The position numbers and the translations under genes were made by a program. Shown here piece after piece: positions 11,740 through 24,460 of a stretch of DNA of 64,000 bases. The notes beneath the pieces are model-generated. The model was not told where the DNA came from and ran no database searches. It saw only the letters and a list, made by a program, of their open reading frames with translations. Source of the DNA: Artemia franciscana (Eukaryota > Arthropoda > Branchiopoda > Anostraca > Artemiidae); the NCBI RefSeq assembly GCF_032884065.1, contig NC_088866.1, positions 58,487,866-58,551,865 of the forward strand, written 5' to 3'. Every line of letters starts with the position of its first letter. Positions within the stretch are counted from its first letter, which is position 1.

Positions 11740-12640
11740 GGTAAGCTAGGACGATGAAATTTGGCATTCATATCAGGAACTGGACCAGATTAAATTAGAA
11801 ATAGTCGTTTTCCCGATTTGACCATCTGGGGGGGGGGGTGAGTGGGGGGCCCGTTAATTCAGAAAAAATGGAAAAATGAAGTATTTTTAACTTACGAACG
11901 GTTGATCAGATCTTAATGAAATTTGATGTTTGGAAGGATATCGTGTCTCAGAGCTGTTATTTTAAATCCCAACCGGATCTGGTGATATTGGGGGAGTTTT
12001 GGGGGGGAACCTAAAATCTTGGAAAACACTTAGAGTGGAGGGATTGGGCTGAAACTTGGTGGGAAAAATAAGCACAAGTCCTAGATAGATGATTGACATA
12101 AACAGAACGGATCCGCTCTCTTTGGAATAGTTGGGAGGGGCAGGGGGTGATTCTGAAGAGTTGGAAAAATGAGGTATTTTTAACTTACGAACGGGTGATC
12201 GGATCTCAATGAAATTTGATATTTAGAAGGATATCGTGTCCCAAAGCTCTTATTTTAAATCCCGGCCGGATCTGGAGACATTAGGGGGAGTTTGGGGTGA
12301 CCTAAAATCATGGAAAACGCTTAGATTGGAGGGTTTGGGCTGAAACTTGGTGGGAAAAATAAGCACAAGTCCTAGATACATGATTGACATAACCAGAACG
12401 GATCCGATCTCTTTGGGGTAGTTTGTGGGCGGGGGTTGATTCTGAAAAATTAGAAAAATGAGGTATTTTTAACTTACGAACGGGTGATCGGATCTCAATG
12501 AAATTTGATATTTAGAAGGATATGGTGTCTAAAAGCTCTTATTTTGAATCCCGACCGGATCTGGTGACATTGGGGGGAATTTGGGGGGACCTAAAATCAT
12601 AAAAACGCTTAGATTGGAGGGATCGGGATGAAACTTGGTA
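11740..12640 (+). repeat. ~290-bp tandem repeat, about three units
   Basis: The phrase GAAAAATGA(A/G)GTATTTTTAA starts at 11871, 12164 and 12453, giving periods of 293 and 289. Each unit continues with TTACGAACGG, TTAATGAAATTTGAT, CCGGATCTGG and a GTGGGAAAAATAAGCACAAG block, and contains a G-run that varies in length. It follows a LINE 3' fragment directly and may derive from its 3' UTR. Confidence 0.85.
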
Positions 12641-14900
12641 ATTTATGTGACCAGGCATCTCACGCCATCTACCATAGATCTGATCCCGAGGACTTCCGAA
12701 TCCTATATTTGGCCTATATTTGGGCCCGGGAAATCCTATAAAAATAGGACAGAGCCTATAATTTGAAACGAACCGACCTGTCCGAACCCTGGATTTTGTT
12801 TCTTCACTCATGATTACTTTTTCTTTAGATTTTGTTTTACTTAGTTCAACTATTTCTAGGCTTTCTTGTCTTTTGTGTTTTTGAGATCTTTTTCTCTACT
12901 TTATTTTTTTTACCATTTGTCAGGCAATGATTTTTGGATTAGTGACAACTTTGATTTCCTTATTTGCCGTTTTCCTCCCAAAGTATATAGTTTTATTCTT
13001 CAAGCACAGTTGCGTGGGTCAGTCCCAGGCTGTAAACTTTTTGGGGGCTTGTAATTAAACAACAAATAGCTTCTTAATAAAGTTTGCCAAACAGCTACCC
13101 TACATACGATCCAACGGTAATCACAAGCAAACTGTCTGGATTGACTATTTCCGTTTCTTTATCTTTAACTACTGAGAGAAAATCAACTTTTCTTCCTCTT
13201 GTTAAACTTGTCTTTGGCGCAGTTATCTTTGGGAACCAACAGATTGTTTATATTCAAGTTTGTATGGGCGAAAAGCGTTGCTAAATTTAACTAGTTCGTT
13301 TTTCTTATCACGGTTTTACACGGAGGCATAGACGAAAATATGGCGTGCTTTTACCTTGGTACTTTACTCGTTTGTTCACTTTGCCATATTTTTAGTAAAA
13401 CAAATGTGTGTGATTAAGTTAACTTACAAATTAGCGAGATAAGTAATGTTTGCAAAATTAATAAAGCACAATGTTTGTGCTTCCGGGATGAAATATTTTC
13501 GTAAAAAATCCAAATTTCGTTTTGGCTTCAGACCATTTTAAATGTTTGTGTATGAAATATTCGTTCTTTCCGATAAAAATTTGCTACTTGAATAATTGTC
13601 AGTTGCCAACACAAAACGGCTTGCTACCATATAAAAAAAAGTAACGGCAAATAATTACATTTTGTTTCTATTTTAATATTAATTTTACACAAGATAATCA
13701 GCTTACTTTTTATAATTGTTTAATTAGCTGTATGAAAGTGGTTTAAAATCGCTTTTGCGGTTCATCTGATCAAGTGAGAAAGTGCAATATGCAGAAAAAT
13801 ACACCATGTGGGATTGTTGACCTACTATTGTTAGCTGGCTGGTATTTAACTTATATTTAATATTTAACTATAATTTAACAAAATTATTGTAATAAAGCGT
13901 GATTACTTAATGGAGTGTCAATTATGAAAGAGGAGGGACAATAGCTCCCTTGATTTTTGTCCTTATCCACATCAATGAACAAGGTGCTGATTTGCGTAGA
14001 GTTGATGAGAATGTTATTCTTTATTAATTAATTTTAAAAAAGTATTTGTACAATGAATATCTTTTCCATTACCTTTCCGAATTCCCCCCCCCCCCCGAGC
14101 AAATTTGTTCTTTCATAAATACACGATAATTGTGATTGTTCCAGTAAACAATTTTTAGACAGACTTAAAATGCAAAAATTTCAATAATCTGTTGAAAATT
14201 CGGCATATTCAACAAAATGTAATCCATGTTTCATTTTCATCAACATCCACTCTCCATTATTCTCTTTTTGTGATGAAAAGTTCCTGCAAAATTTCAATGG
14301 GCGTACATTAGAACGCCCGGCGCATTCCTCCCCCCCCCCCCAGAAAATTCCGTCTGGAAAAGTATACCCACATGAGAAATTAAGCAGCCAGAGGGAAATT
14401 AGGACAAATAAAAAGAATGAAGAAAAGAAAGGATTCTGGAATATTCGAACCATATTCCAAAATACATATAGAATATATGCTGCAGAGCCGAGATTCCCAA
14501 CGTGGGTGCAGGCCCCACTGGAGGGGCATGGCAAAATTTTGGGGAGCTACAAGAAGTAAGTGCACCCTTTGGCTGACTATACCTTTAAGTTTTGATTCTG
14601 AAAAAAATTTACGTGAATGGCGTTACATTTATCTGTGTTTAAAGATTAAAAAAGATGTGTAGCTTTGCAAGAACGTCATGCATTGCATAAAAGGTGTTTT
14701 ATACAGACAATCTTTTTAAATTTGCATAAAATATGCCTGGAGGATGATCCGAACAGAATGCCAAGTTAATCACCTTTTAAGGCTCCTTCAGATGAATACA
14801 CGTAAAATTTTATAAAATAAAAAAATCTAGAGTGGGAATCAGGATTTTAGATTTGCCTAGGTGGGACATGGCCTTTAATCGGTTTTGAACCACTGATGTA
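12641..14900. other. Unassigned sequence, mostly noncoding
   Basis: No gene supported. There are C-runs at 14088-14096 and 14331-14341. The stretch at about 14330-14420 resembles the CC-TGGAAAATTT material seen inside the composite and foldback elements, so it is probably an eroded copy. The frame at 12866-13054 has no homology I can name. Confidence 0.4.
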
Positions 14901-14904
14901 TATT

Positions 14905-15230
14905 CAAACGGTTTGTGGCAACACACTGTAAGTAAGGAGCAAGTCGGACCAATAGTAAGCGAAACCCTAAAACAAAGCGGCTTTGATAACTATTGGTACA
15001 TGGAAAGAATTGGTTTTTTATGCTCATTCCAAATATATAAAGTTTATTGAGTTTTATTGTACATATCAAACGCGACGATCCTGAGTATATTTGCCTGTTT
15101 CTCGAAAAATGCTGACCTCCCCCCCCAAAAAAAGGCAGGAGATCGTAGCAAAAATCACACCATTAAATTTAGCATGTTACAGAGCCTAACTGTGGAGGTT
15201 TCAAGCTCTTTTCTTCAAAATGTGGAGCTT
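14905..15230 (-). mobile_element. Eroded 3' part of a composite element
   Basis: This diverged - strand copy begins with the terminal hairpin region, then GTAAGGAGC, and keeps the AATCACACCAT and GGTTTCAAGCTC-type stretches near 15162 and 15199. It is clearly older than the copies at 18030 or 56517. Confidence 0.6.
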
Positions 15231-16060
15231 TGTATTTCCTTTAGTCTACTTGACTCCATTATATATGATTATATTTACTCTCTTATTACTGATATTGGAC
15301 TCACGGATAGAAATATGCATAAAAAAAATCTTGAAAATAGAACACCTTGAAATCATTTTTAACCGTAAATAACCAAATTTCGTCATGCTATCTTGTTTAA
15401 GTAGTTTAACATTCTATCGGTTGACCACTTTTTATTACGTGATTTTTATCTATTACCTTACTGTTCCGTTGGTTTTTCAGGTAGCAAATTATTGAGGAAT
15501 TTGTTCACTGGTTTGATTAACTGTTAAATATAGCTCCCTTGGAGAAAGCATCATGGCCCCAGCCCCCTCCTTTGACATACCTACGTACAAAGCTATGCTT
15601 GCTAAAAGGGAATGCCCTTTCAACAGAAGTAATCTCATAAATACCGCTGGTAAATTATAGTCGCAGCGGTGGCTACAACAATCAAAGGATGAAACACGGC
15701 CCATAGTAACGATTTTTTTTAAAGTGTTTAAAAAAAAGACTAGCAAGTGAGAAAAAATTGACACTTCTAGCTGATTCAGGAATGGTAACTATTGTCTCGA
15801 TTAGTCTTAATAGTAACATGTTATTTTTTATAAAACCGATTTATGGGAATTTCAAAAAATAGTCTGCAACCCAAGATCATATCCAGGGGGCCGAGTCTGA
15901 CCCTCCTCTCCCTCCTGATTTTGTCCGACTCATAAAACCATAACAAAATGCACATCAATGAATTTTGATGCGTTTTTGAATTTTTTTGTAAACCCCCCGA
16001 AAAAAATAAATCTTCCCGAAAAAAAATTAAATCCTGGATACGCCCTTACTGAAACCCCCT
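15231..16060. other. Unassigned noncoding sequence
   Basis: A CAGGTAGCAAATTATTGA stretch near 15478 has a relative near 21144, so part is repetitive. ATATCCAGG (15881) and CCTGGATA (16033) form a possible short inverted pair bounding a small degraded element. No gene seen. Confidence 0.35.
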
Positions 16061-16140
16061 AAAAATGACGTTGGATCGAAACAATATGTACACTATTGGA
16101 ATCTTCATGGCCGAAAACTTTTCACTGGAAACTTACAGCC

Positions 16141-16318
16141 CTGGCTTGAAAAACAAGAAAAATCACCTTTTAGCATGGATAGCACTTATGTGTCCTGTTT
16201 TTCCCGGTTTTTTTTTCTCCACTGCTAACGGTGGACTGGAACATCATAGAAAGCTTTTTAAGGCTCATCTGAAAGGAAATTTCTGTATATACTTGCTTTT
16301 GTAAGAATAAATCCCAAT
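16141..16318 (+). repeat. Dispersed repeat, + copy (partner at 22250-22440)
   Basis: The shared stretch has GGCTTGAAAAACAAGAAAA, CTGGAACATCA or its CTAGAACATCA form, and TTTTTAAGGCTCAT or TTTTTAATGGCTCAT. The copy at 22250-22440 is in opposite orientation and differs at many sites, so this is a moderately old repeat family. Confidence 0.6.
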
Positions 16319-16400
16319 CAGTGAGCTACATCCATAGCTGAGGACAAGGGTAATCTTCTTCCGTCTCTTTCAACGGTTCTATTACCATTTTTTATTTATG

Positions 16401-17670
16401 TTAAATAAAAAAATCTACTGAAAGTAAGGAGCGTCATTAAAACTCAAACGAACAGAAATTATTCCGTATTTGAAAGGGAATGTCCCCTCCTCAACGCCTC
16501 GCTCTTGACGCGAAAGTTTTTTATTGTTTTAAAAAATAGAGCTGTAAGAAAGAGTCAAAATTTAGCAAAGAGCGAGGCGTTGAGGAGGGGACAGCCCCTT
16601 TCATATACGGAATAATTTCTGTTAATTTAAGCTTTAATGTCGCTCCTTACTTTCAGCAGAAGAAACTTGTTTTTTTATTTAATTTCTTATCGTTTTTTAA
16701 ATAATGTCAGGAAATCCGACCCTACCTCCACGGAGAAATCTCCTCACCATGGTTCAACACTGGTGAAAATTTGCCTCGGATAATTACTCTTAACCACTCC
16801 GCGCATAAAATTGAGACGGAAAAGAGAAATCAAGACATATAAAAAGAATTTCGTACAAGAATTCTGGCGAATTCCCGCAGCGTATAATTTCCCCTGACAA
16901 GTTCACTCCCTGGAAATTTCCCTCCCCATGGAAAATTACCCCGTTAAAAAAAAAAACAGAGAAAATTTTCCCCTCCCACCCGAAAATGTATTCATGCATC
17001 CCAATAACAAATACTATGCGTAAACAATGGGCAAATTTTGTAAGTTAAAGACCTTTCCCCTCGGGCTGTGGGGGAGGGGGAGGTCATGCCATACCCAAAG
17101 GCATAGTTATTGGACCTTTCAACTACGGTTAACAAAATGTCTATATCAAAACCTTGATCGGAAAAAAATGGCAGGGGAGGCGGTCTTTTTCGGTCATTCA
17201 AAAAAACACTAGAACTTTTAATTTCCATTCGAATGAGTTCTCTTCCGATATTCTAGGACTACTGGGTCGATACCATCACCCCTGGGAAAAATAAACGAAT
17301 AAAAACGCATCCGTGATCTTTCTTCTGGCAAAAATACAAAATTCCACATTTTTGCAGACAGGAGCTTGAAACCTATTCAACAGGGATTTCTGATACGCTA
17401 AATCTGATGGTGTGATTTTCATTAAGATCACTTGACTTTCAAGTGGTGATTCATCCCTTTTTCGAAAATCAGGAAAATTTTCTCAGGTTCGTAACCTTTG
17501 ATGGGTAAGACTAAACTAAATGCAATTTATGTATTTGAAATCAGCATAAAAAGCAGATTCTTTTAATGTATCTATTGGTATCTAAATCCTTTTTTAAACC
17601 GTTTTCAGAGTCTTGGCTACTATTGAGCTGGATCGCTCCTTACTCATAGTTCGTTACCGCGAACTGTTTG
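16401..17670 (+). mobile_element. Composite foldback element, internally deleted copy
   Basis: The foldback occupies 16401-16682. It is joined to the 3' half of the element, lacking most of the middle module present at 18326-18900. The copy ends in the hairpin AGTTCGT-TACC-GCGAACT near 17647-17667. Diagnostic blocks include GTAAGGAGC, CTTTAGC-AAGAGCGAGG, AAATTTCCCTCCCCATGG and GACCTTTCAACTACG. Confidence 0.8.
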
Positions 17671-17689
17671 AACCGCAGTTTTCTCAGAT

Positions 17690-17985
17690 TTTTTCTTTTG
17701 GTTCTTATTACGTATATGAGGGAATTGCCCCCTCCTCAGTACAACACTCTTTCCACTAAAATGTTTGAGAATTTATAAAAAAAAAGCTTATTATTCTAAT
17801 TAAACGGTCCTTGTGTGTCAGGAGTTATTCTTAAATAATTGGAACAAAAAGTCAAACAGCGTAAAGAGTGAGGTACTGAAAAGGGGGCAGCCCCCTCATA
17901 TACGTAATAATTTCTGTTCATTTTAAGTTGTAATGTTGTTTCTTACTTTCAGTTGGAAAAAAGTTGTTCTTTTTTATTTAATAAC
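17690..17985 (+). mobile_element. Isolated internal module of the composite element
   Basis: The stretch TATGAGGG...CCCCTCCTCAGTAC runs to CAGCGTAAAGAGTGAGGTAC, then CCCCCTCATATACGTAATAATTTCTGTTC and TTACTTTCAG. It is the second inverted module of the family without the rest, directly downstream of the 16401-17670 copy. Confidence 0.7.
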
Positions 17986-18029
17986 CACCACAAGCCAAAA
18001 ACATACAATATCTTCGGTTTATTATCACA

Positions 18030-19768
18030 TTAAATAAAAAAAACAAGTTTTTTGAAATGAAAGTAAGGAGCGACAATAAAACTTAAAACGAACAGAAATT
18101 ACTCCGTATATGAAAGGGGCTTTTCCCCCTCGACACCCCGCTCCTTACGCTAAAGTTTTTTATTGTTTTAAAAAGTAGAGTTGCGAGAAAGAATCAAACT
18201 TTAGCGCAAGGAGCGGGGTGTCGAGGAGGAAAAGCCCCTTTCATATACGGAGTAATTTCTGTTCGTTTTAAGTTTTAATGTCGCTCCTTACTTTCATTTC
18301 AAAAAACTTGTTTTTTTTTATTTAATTTCTGAAAGTTTTTGAATTAATGCATGTCTGATTTTGACTCTCCGTACATAAATTATTAAAATGAAATTTGCAT
18401 ATTAATTCTTTTTTTGGCTAAATGGCTTTCTCTTAGTTTTGATCAGACGATTTGAGAAACAAGGGGTGGGGAAGGAGGCCTAGTTGCCCTCCAATTTTTC
18501 GGTTACTTAAAAAGGCAACTAGATCTTTTAATTTTTAACGAACGTTTTTATTAGTAAAAAAATACGTAACTTAAGAATTAACTTACGTAACAAACTTTTA
18601 TATACTTGTATTTTTGATTATATATATGAAAGGGTTGGTCCCCTCGTTAATACCTTGCTCTTCACACTAAATCTTGTTTTGTCCCAATTCTTTGAGAATG
18701 ACCCCTGAATCAGAAAGGCCTAGAATAAATAGTTGAAATTACTTAAAAAAATTTTAGCATAAAGAGCGAAGTATTTATCTCCTCCTAAATACCTCGCTCT
18801 TTATGCTAAAGTTTTTTTTTAAAATCCCTCATATGCGTAATAATCTCTGTTCGTTTTAAGTTTTAATGCTTCTCCTTACTTTCAATTGAAAAAAAAATTT
18901 TTCATGTTTATATTTTCATTGTTTTTTCATAGTAATGCTAGAAAGTCCTGCGCCCTTTGCATTGAATTTCTCTTCCCCCATGAAATATTCCTCCAAGGAA
19001 AGATCCTCCCATATAGCCCCCTCCCCTGAACCCCACACCCAAACCACAAAAATCCCCCTGATAACGTCGGTACACTTCCCAGTAACTATTACTGTATGTA
19101 AACATTGGTCAAAGTTTGTAACTTGCAGCCCCTCTCCCAGGGACTGTGGGGGGTAAGTCATCCCCAAAGACATAGTTATTATGGTTTTTGACTATTCGGA
19201 ACAAAATGGCTATCTCAAAATTTTGATCCGTTGACTTTGGAGAAAAAATGAGCGTGGGAGGGGGCCCAGGTGCCCTCCAATTTTTTGGTCACTTAAAAAG
19301 GGCACTAGAACTTTTTATTTCCGTTAGAATGAGCCCTCTTGCAACGCTCTAGGACCACTTGGTCGATACGATGACCCCTGGGAAAAAAAAAAAACAAAAA
19401 ACAAATAAACACGCACCCGTGATTTGTCTTCTGGCAAAAAATACGAAATTCCCCATTTTTGTAGATTGGACCATGAAATTTTTTCTATAGGGTTCTCTGA
19501 TACGCTGAATGCGATGGTGCGATTTTTGTTAAGATCCTATGACTTTTAGGGGGTGTTACCCCCTATTTTCCAAAATAAGGCAAATTTTCTCAGGCTCTTA
19601 ACTTTTGATGACAAAGACTAAATTTGATGAAACTTATATATCTAAAATCAGCATAAAAACCCAATTCTTTTGATATATCTTTTAGCATCGAAATTCCGTT
19701 TTTTAGAGTTTCGTTTAATATTGAGCCGGGTCGCTCCTTACTACAGTTCGTTACCACGAACTGTTTGA
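18030..19768 (+). mobile_element. Composite foldback element, full-length copy
   Basis: Parts in order: foldback 18030-18325 with arms of about 125 bases, TTAAATAAA at the left tip and GTAAGGAGCGAC near it; an intermediate region with GGCTAAATGGCTTTCTC; a second inverted module at about 18620-18890; a G/C-rich region with TTCTCTTCCCCCATGAAATA; the GAACCCCA and ACTAGAACTTTT blocks; and the 3' hairpin ACAGTTCGT-TACC-ACGAACTGT near 19742-19763. No coding frame is shared between copies. Confidence 0.85.
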
Positions 19769-19876
19769 TAAAAATCATAGTTAAGAAGCTGCTTAAGATA
19801 AAATTAAAAGCTAAGATTGGCCGAAAAACAACACAAACAAATTGTTGTTAACATCGGCCATTATTTAACAAAATTC

Positions 19877-20680
19877 TAACTTTAGTGTAAAAAGCAAGGT
19901 ACTGACGAGGGGAAGAAACTTCCTCATGTACGTAATATGAGAGGGTTCACCCCCTCGTCAATGCCTCCCTCTTTACGCTAAAGTTTGAATTTGGTTCCAA
20001 TTCTTTAAGAATGCCCCCTGAATCCCAAAAGCCGTTTAATTAGAATAAATAGCTCTTTTGAAATTGCTAAAAGCACTTTAGCACAAAGAGCGAGATATTG
20101 ACGAGGGGTCGAACCCCCTCATATACGTAATAATTTCTTTTTGTTTTGAATTTTAATGTTGCTCCTTACTTTCAGCTGAAAAAACACTTTTTTTAAGTTT
20201 AATCTCAAATTATTTTTTAAATAATGCTGAGAAATCCAGTGACCCCTTCATGGAAATTCTCTTCCCCCGTGAAAAATCCCTCCATGGAAAGATCCTCCCA
20301 CCCCTGGGGAAAAAAACAAATAAACACGCATTCGTTATCTTTCTTCTGGCAAAAAATACAAAATTCCACATTTTGGCAGATATGAGCTTGAAAACTCTAT
20401 AGTTGGGTTTTCTGATACGCTGGATCTGATGATGTAATTTTCAATAAGGTTCTACAACTTTTAGCGCGTGTTTCCCCTTTTTTTTCGAAAATAAGGCGAA
20501 TTTTCTCAGGCTCGTAACTTCTGATGGGTAGGACTAAAGTTGATGAAACTTGTATATTTAAAATCAGCATAAAAATCCAATTCTTTTGATTTATCTATAT
20601 TGTCAAAACTTCGTGTTTAGATTTTCGGTTACTATTGAGCCGGGTCGCTCCTTACTTACAGTTCGTTACCACGAACTGTT
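19877..20680 (+). mobile_element. Composite element, 5'-truncated and internally deleted
   Basis: This starts in the second inverted module, keeps the GAAATCCAGTGACCCCTTCATGG block, then jumps from AAGATCCTCCCA to CCCCTGGGG near 20300, skipping roughly 340 bases present in full copies. It ends in the terminal hairpin (to 20680). Confidence 0.8.
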
Positions 20681-20955
20681 TCATTGTTTTAATAATTGAA
20701 TCAACTATCAAATACAGTAAGTATCAAACTATAATTTCGATTCCTGGTTCCCGTCTTAGTAAAAAATTTATAACTACGATCAAATTAGTCATTTTTCTAT
20801 TTAAATTATATCAATGTAGCTAATTGGAATGGACTGGGATTCCCTTTTGTCCTCAGATGCAGCTTTAGCTAGCTTCATGGAAATTTATTGTGGTATTTTT
20901 GACATTACTTCTGCTGGAAGGTTTTTCCTGTCATATATGACAGTGGAAAGCAACT

Positions 20956-21035
20956 TCCCTTGTACGAATGCAGGGGGGGGGCTGAATTCCTTCCTTCCCT
21001 TGTACGAATGCAGAGAGGGCTCAATTCCTTCCCCA
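20956..21035 (+). repeat. Short direct repeat with CCTTGTACGAATGCAG
   Basis: CCTTGTACGAATGCAG followed by a G-rich stretch and a TCAATTCCTTCC-like end occurs twice, near 20959 and 21001. It lies just beyond the poly(A) signal of the - strand gene. Confidence 0.7.
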
Positions 21036-21164
21036 CAAATGTAGTGATAGTCCCATAAATCCCTTTGCTTTCTGTTTATCATGTCTGTTACCACGTTTTC
21101 AGTTTTCCTATTACCTCACTCTCTTGTTTTTTGTCTTTTTTCCAGGCAGAAAATTATTGAAAAA

Positions 21165-21406
21165 TTATTTTATTAATTTATTTAATTGTTAAATATAATA
21201 AATATCAAACGATTAGTTGTACTGTATTTACATGTTGATCACTAATATAAACACACAGTTCTTTAGCACAGTTTTGGTTATGTAAACAAAAATGTTTAGA
21301 GATGCACTCAGCTGTTTTAGGTCAACATCGATGCGCACTTTTGAATTCTTAACCATCACTGAAGATGCTTTTTCTTTACTTGTTGTTTTCTTTTTGTCTA
21401 TAGTGT
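21165..21406 (-). other. Probable 3' UTR and poly(A) signal of the cysteine-rich gene
   Basis: Downstream of the TGA (21407-21409) on the - strand there is about 230 bases of non-repeat sequence and then AATAAA (+ strand TTTATT at 21169-21174). The distance suits a compact 3' UTR. Confidence 0.5.
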
Positions 21407-21462
21407 TCATTCTAGACTTTTAACCAGACGTTGTAATTCCATTTCTGGGATTTCTGGAAGAC
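21407..21462 (-). CDS. Cysteine-rich secreted protein, terminal exon (exon 5 of those seen)
   Basis: On the - strand a clear acceptor (CTCTTATATTTCAG) ends at 21463. The first two bases complete the glycine codon left open by the exon at 26847-27002, and the frame reads (G)LPEIPEMELQRLVKSLE followed by TGA at 21407-21409. The phase match and the acceptor support this as the true end of the gene. The tail is a short amphipathic, acidic/basic segment without cysteine. Confidence 0.7.
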
Positions 21463-21975
21463 CTGAAATATAAGAGGTGCAATTTAAACACTAATCAGCC
21501 AAACCTGGGGAAAGGGTCGGAAACTAAGTTTATTTTGGTCTCTTACTTTTTCAAATCCTTCATAAGGAGGATCCTTGAAGAGGAATTCAACCTCACCCCC
21601 CTTTTTGTGACCTATTACTATATCGAATAGACATTTACTAGCGGCGGAGTAAAGGCAACAATTGTTTACTATCCTATTTGTAAGGGAGGTTACTGATCTG
21701 AAATACTCACTAACCTTCAGGTACCTGTCGCGTAGTATCACTTAATTGTTTTCAGATTATTGATTTGCTAGAGATTATGGACTCTTACTTATTACAAAGT
21801 AAGATACAATGTTGTGGGTACCAGACATAAGGACAACTGGTAAATAGTTTTGTAGCCAGCCTTTTTCGTAATAACCATACCGATCTTTTATACAACTATA
21901 CCAGCCTATACAAAGTTAAGCTGCTTCATTTACTATAATACCTTGTCAAAGAATAATTATTTTGCATCATCGTGC

Positions 21976-22081
<106 letters not shown>

Positions 22082-22249
22082 CAGCTACTATGGGCTAGAG
22101 TTTGTTCCTTATTATAACTGCCACCATAATTTACAATTCGAAAGATAGGCGTTTATAAATGTTTCATTTACTTATTACGTCATATGTGGCTACAGCCTAT
22201 GATTATGGTGTCATGCACCAAGCTTGTACATAAAGTTTTTTTGTAAAAA

Positions 22250-22440
22250 TATTTCATATTTTTTTTTATTACAAAAGGCAATAGATGTGGCAATTTCATT
22301 TTAAATGAGCCATTAAAAAGTTCTCTTTGATGTTCTAGTGCCCCACTAGCTGATGAAGAAGAACGGGACAAAAAAGATGGCGATGCAGAATATTGCAGTT
22401 CAAGCAAATTTTCTTGTTTTTCAAGCCAGTAGATTTTCCA
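22250..22440 (-). repeat. Dispersed repeat, - copy
   Basis: Reverse-orientation relative of 16141-16318, with the CTTGTTTTTCAAGCC end near 22413-22427. It is diverged. Confidence 0.6.
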
Positions 22441-23389
22441 CGTCAGTCAAGGCAATTGACGGTAAGTTTCCTATATAGCGGTTTCGGACAAGGCAGTTCT
22501 AATTGAATACTTTTTGTTTTGATCTGATACTTTTTTTTTAAGAGTTGTGGGCTATTGTATTTCTTAGTATTGGACGTGATCATCCCTTACTAGGTTTCTA
22601 GCTACCGCTGCAACCCAGATGACTATTTAAGGTTTGACTACACTATTTTTTAAGTATTTTTTTACTCAAATAAATAAAATTAACCACTAAGATATTAAAC
22701 CTTACTTCAGAATCTATAATATGAGTATTTAGCATAGGCTTTTGCTGGTCCAGAGCAACTGAAGATATGAGCTTCGTCTTCTGAGAATCCAGTTCTCCGC
22801 AGGTCTCTCTTGGAACACCAACCTCGATTGGGTAAGAACCTTCCGTGCAAGAAAGCTGGGAATCACTCTTTTCTCGGAAAGATTTTATAACGCCCTACTC
22901 GATGATCCCACTTTGTAAATATTACAATTAAACCCTTCAGTGAATATGAAAGCTTACCGTACGCTGGTACTTCGGAAGGCTGTTGGCATCGCAACCCAGG
23001 GTGTTGCAGGCACCACCAGCGCAGAAATATAACCTTGTCGAAAACCTGGAACATCTTTATGTAGCTGGAGCCGAGTGACCGTTTTATGACTTTTATCTGA
23101 TGATGTACTGGTACTATATGCTTTGTGCCGTGGCAAGCCAAGGATATGGTCACGTTTGAAATAGTTTTAGTTTCTAACGTCCATTGTCTTTATAAACAAG
23201 CAATAATTGTTTATTTTCTCTCGAAAGCGACCCCAAATTTTTTCGCGAAAATTGGTATCTTGGGATATTCTCGCATAAAAAACGATCTAGATAGGTCAGA
23301 AACCTGAAAAAATTCGTTAAGAGCCTTAATTGTGGAAAAATGAGCTTCAATAATCAAAAATCTTTGAACAGCATTAGTATGAAACGACA
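22441..23389. other. Unassigned intronic sequence
   Basis: A GC-richer island at about 22790-23130 stands out. Open frames on the - strand there end at a donor-like GTAAGC near 22965, but no good acceptor or family match was found. Confidence 0.4.
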
Positions 23390-24460
23390 TTAAATTGTGG
23401 AAAGATTAAGAAACTGGTAATTGCAAAAATATTTGTATATATTTTAAAAAGGTATTCAAACGATTGCAAAACCTTAAAAAAGAAAACCAAAAGTTTGAAG
23501 CTCAGTTGAAATCGTTTTTAAAAATCGAACAAGCTTTAATAATCAAATATGTTTAAAAAAAATTTAGTATGAAAATACAGCAAATGGTCTGCGGTTAGAC
23601 GACAAGCGACAATGAGAATCCATATATGGTGGCTGGTGGCTGGTAATTGCGAAAATATTTGTATATATTTTAACAAGGGATTACAACAATTCAAAAACCT
23701 TAAAAAAGAAAATCAAAAGTTTGAAGCTTAGTAGATATCGTTGTTAGAAATCGGTCTTGATCTAATAATCAAATACATTTGAAAAGACTGCAATATCAAA
23801 AGATAGCATATTGTCTGCGGTAAGAAGACAAGCAACAATGAGAATTCATACATAGAAGCGTGCCGCGTGCCGTTCATGCAGAAGATTATATTAAATTGCT
23901 TAAAGAGGAAAAAAACTGGCAATTGCAAAAATATTTGCATATATTTTGACAAGGGATTACAACAATTCAAAAGCCTTAAAAAGAAAACGAAAATATTGAT
24001 GAATTATATCATTCTCCCTCCCCCCACTACAAGAGTGAATTTATCGCTATTGGGAAAATTGAAGATTTTTATGCACGGATAAGTTTACCTTAAATTGCTT
24101 AAAGAGTAAAAAAATGGTAATTGCAAAAATATTTATATAATTTTTTACAAGATATGACAACAAATCAAAAACCTTAAAAAAGAAAACAAAAGTTTGAATT
24201 CTAGTAGAAATCCTTGTTAGAAATCGGAATTGCAGTAATAGTCAAATATCTTTGAAAAGGTCAGTATGGAAAGAGATTAAATTGCGTAAAGAGCAAAAAC
24301 GGGTAATTGCAAAAATATTTGTATATATTTTAACAAGGGGTTACAACAATTCAAAGGCCTTATAAAAGAAAATTGGAAGTTTGAACCCTAGTAGAAATCG
24401 TTGTTAGAAAAATATTATTACCGAATTTTTTTTCTTACAAGTATAAGCAACGTCTTTTTA
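23390..24460 (+). repeat. Degenerate ~190-280-bp tandem repeat, five units
   Basis: The phrase GG(T/C)AATTGC(A/G)AAAATATTT starts near 23417, 23641, 23918, 24116 and 24303. It is followed each time by a TTTTAACAAGGGATTACAAC-like stretch and an AAAACCTTAAAAAAGAAAA block. A partial unit appears near 24745. Unit length varies by inserted segments such as the GTCTGCGGTTAGACGACAAG block shared by two units. Confidence 0.8.

Noticed and set aside
15881-16045. Short inverted ATATCCAGG / CCTGGATA pair as a DNA transposon
   Set aside because: The ends are too short and diverged, and no target duplication could be seen.
22954-23153. - strand open frame in a GC-richer island ending at a donor-like GTAAGC, with a cysteine-containing alternative frame
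   Set aside because: No pyrimidine-rich acceptor upstream, three frames are open at once, and it does not fit the phase and sequence of the cysteine-rich gene as well as the 21407-21462 exon.
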